DNA of 64,000 bases from Psychrobacter sp. Choline-02u-9 (GTDB lineage Bacteria; Pseudomonadota; Gammaproteobacteria; Pseudomonadales; Moraxellaceae): NCBI RefSeq assembly GCF_002836505.1, contig NZ_PJBF01000052.1:1-64000 (forward strand). The letters are read 5' to 3'. Shown here in pieces: positions 63,227-64,000 of this stretch. The position numbers were made by a program, and so were the translations under genes. The first letter of the stretch is position 1. Each line of letters starts with the position of its first letter. The notes below the pieces were generated by a model, which saw only the letters and a list, made by a program, of their open reading frames with translations, was not told the DNA's origin and made no database searches.

Positions 63227-63587
63227 TTATAACCTCTAAAATCTCTTGGTATGTCTTTTCTACAAATTCCTTAGGTCTGATAGATTTATCATCAACATAG
63301 AATCCCTCCTCACCACACCACGGCTTACCTATCCAAATTTCATCAAAGGGAACGCTATGCTTTTCTAACCATTTGGTAATGATAGGTACTGTCTGAGCTG
63401 TAATCTTTCCCACACTACTTTGATGAGTCTTCATATTTCTTGAAGAATGTATCGCAATTTCAAAGCCAAGAGCTTTATACTCTCTGATTTTAACTATGAC
63501 ATCATTTCTTGGTTCAACTTCGGAATAGTGCTTTGAACTATCGGCTACAGTAATCGTATCATCTAAGTCTATAATTATTCTTTTCAT
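63216..63587 (-). CDS. Small HAD-family phosphatase, capsule-type
   Basis: A 123-residue HAD-superfamily enzyme without a cap domain. Motif I is IIDLDDTITVA with the nucleophile Asp, motif II has HSSRN, and motif IV is FYVDDKSI. Such small HADs are common in capsule and LPS loci, where they dephosphorylate sugar or alcohol phosphates. Its substrate is unknown. It starts at the last base of the upstream stop codon (TAATG) and overlaps the next gene by 11 bp, so the three genes are translationally coupled. Confidence 0.87.
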   Translation of the reverse strand: MKRIIIDLDDTITVADSSKHYSEVEPRNDVIVKIREYKALGFEIAIHSSRNMKTHQSSVGKITAQTVPIITKWLEKHSVPFDEIWIGKPWCGEEGFYVDDKSIRPKEFVEKTYQEILEVINDR

Positions 63588-64000
63588 TATTTAACAGTCC
63601 TTAATTTGAAAATAACACTATCAATAAAGTTTATATTTAATTTATCTTTATTTAATGACTTAAGATAAGTGATATATTCAGAAGCAGAAATTGTACTTAT
63701 GTCGTTATATGTCCAATTCTCAATACCTTTTATAAACTTGACATTCATCCCATCTAAGAACAACTGATATGCTAGAGAAGAATGTGGGCGGATATCTTCT
63801 TTAAAAGGATCTAATGGCAGTTTATCTCCGCCATGTAGACTAAAGTCATATAAAGCTGCATAAGACTCCATCGCTTTTGGTGAGGCTATTGCGAAATTAT
63901 CATCTAGAAATGGCATATACATATCTGTTAAAGGAGCATCCCTTACAAAAATAAGATTTTCATTAGTCACACACTTTCTAATACAATTCACTAGAGTTGA
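63587..64000 (-). CDS. Putative glycosyltransferase, C-terminal part (runs off the window)
   Basis: The last 137 or so codons of a gene whose start lies beyond base 64000; no stop separates it from the edge. The pattern IFVRDAPLTDMYMPFLDDNFAIASPKAM followed by Y-x-x-LYDF, then RPHSSLAYQLFLDG, resembles the acceptor end of capsule glycosyltransferase-like proteins (D-x-FA-x-x-S-x-x-x-M pattern). This is a weak assignment. It is translationally coupled to the HAD gene. Confidence 0.6.
   Translation of the reverse strand, partial: STLVNCIRKCVTNENLIFVRDAPLTDMYMPFLDDNFAIASPKAMESYAALYDFSLHGGDKLPLDPFKEDIRPHSSLAYQLFLDGMNVKFIKGIENWTYNDISTISASEYITYLKSLNKDKLNINFIDSVIFKLRTVK

Noticed and set aside
1..64000. 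CRISPR array
   Set aside because: Direct repeats found are only pairs of 16-18 bp without regularly spaced unique spacers, and no cas gene was recognised.

Overview
The window looks like chromosome from a Moraxellaceae gammaproteobacterium, most probably Psychrobacter. This is inferred from gene content and order, the moderate-to-low GC, the style of the proteins (long low-complexity extensions on housekeeping enzymes), and a galU-ugd-gpi / pgm block like the one closing the capsule locus of the related genus Acinetobacter. No rRNA, tRNA, CRISPR array, transposase gene or phage gene was recognised. Most of the window is core chromosome.

Layout. 0.6-3.6 kb: two tandem lipoproteins built from one repeated module, a NIF3/YqfO-like protein, a 3-methyladenine DNA glycosylase and an orphan gene. 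3.8-6.0 kb: dapA, a short BamC-position lipoprotein and purC. 6.5-9.4 kb: a metallophosphoesterase-like membrane protein lacking key motifs, and a periplasmic HtrA protease. 10.3-12.6 kb: a CPA1 antiporter. 12.7-18.4 kb: the minus-strand set lipoprotein-pabC-mltG-tmk, split between pabC and mltG by a cassette of a DpnI homologue (restricts adenine-methylated GATC), an unknown convergent gene and a DpnD/PcfM-family protein. 18.9-29.7 kb: aroE, a FUSC protein, an acyl-CoA dehydrogenase, a secreted protein, a tautomerase-family protein, ybaK, plsB and ettA. 30.1-35.8 kb: a ferredoxin-type reductase with a fatty-acid desaturase, GNAT, phhB, a DUF1328 membrane peptide and a saccharopine-dehydrogenase-like enzyme. 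36.6-42.3 kb: a secreted acidic protein, tex, ompR and a CobW-family GTPase. 42.3-42.5 kb: a 170-bp fold-back MITE. 42.5-46.6 kb: a DksA-like zinc protein, the ubiG-mupP-yciK set and dsbA. 46.8-54.4 kb: a pcnB-folK-panB-panC-rapZ-darP series plus mazG and comEA. 54.6-64.0 kb: pgm/algC facing galU-pgi-ugd-like, followed upstream by AT-rich capsule-type genes (KpsC-like transferase, a nucleotidyltransferase-kinase fusion, a HAD phosphatase and a truncated glycosyltransferase-like gene running off the end).

How the genes work together. The right end supplies activated sugars (phosphohexomutase, Pgi, GalU) to a surface polysaccharide whose gene set includes a Kdo-transferase-like protein and an apparent sugar- or substituent-activation module. 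The 30-33 kb pair is a reductase plus desaturase for membrane fluidity, fitting a cold-adapted organism, and plsB is also in phospholipid synthesis. panB/panC serve CoA, folK/pabC folate and mltG peptidoglycan. The most notable items are the DpnI/DpnD cassette with its unknown middle gene, two degenerate enzymes (a Ugd-like protein without the catalytic Cys and a phosphoesterase without its GNHD and GHxH motifs), and the nucleotidyltransferase-kinase fusion coupled to a HAD phosphatase.
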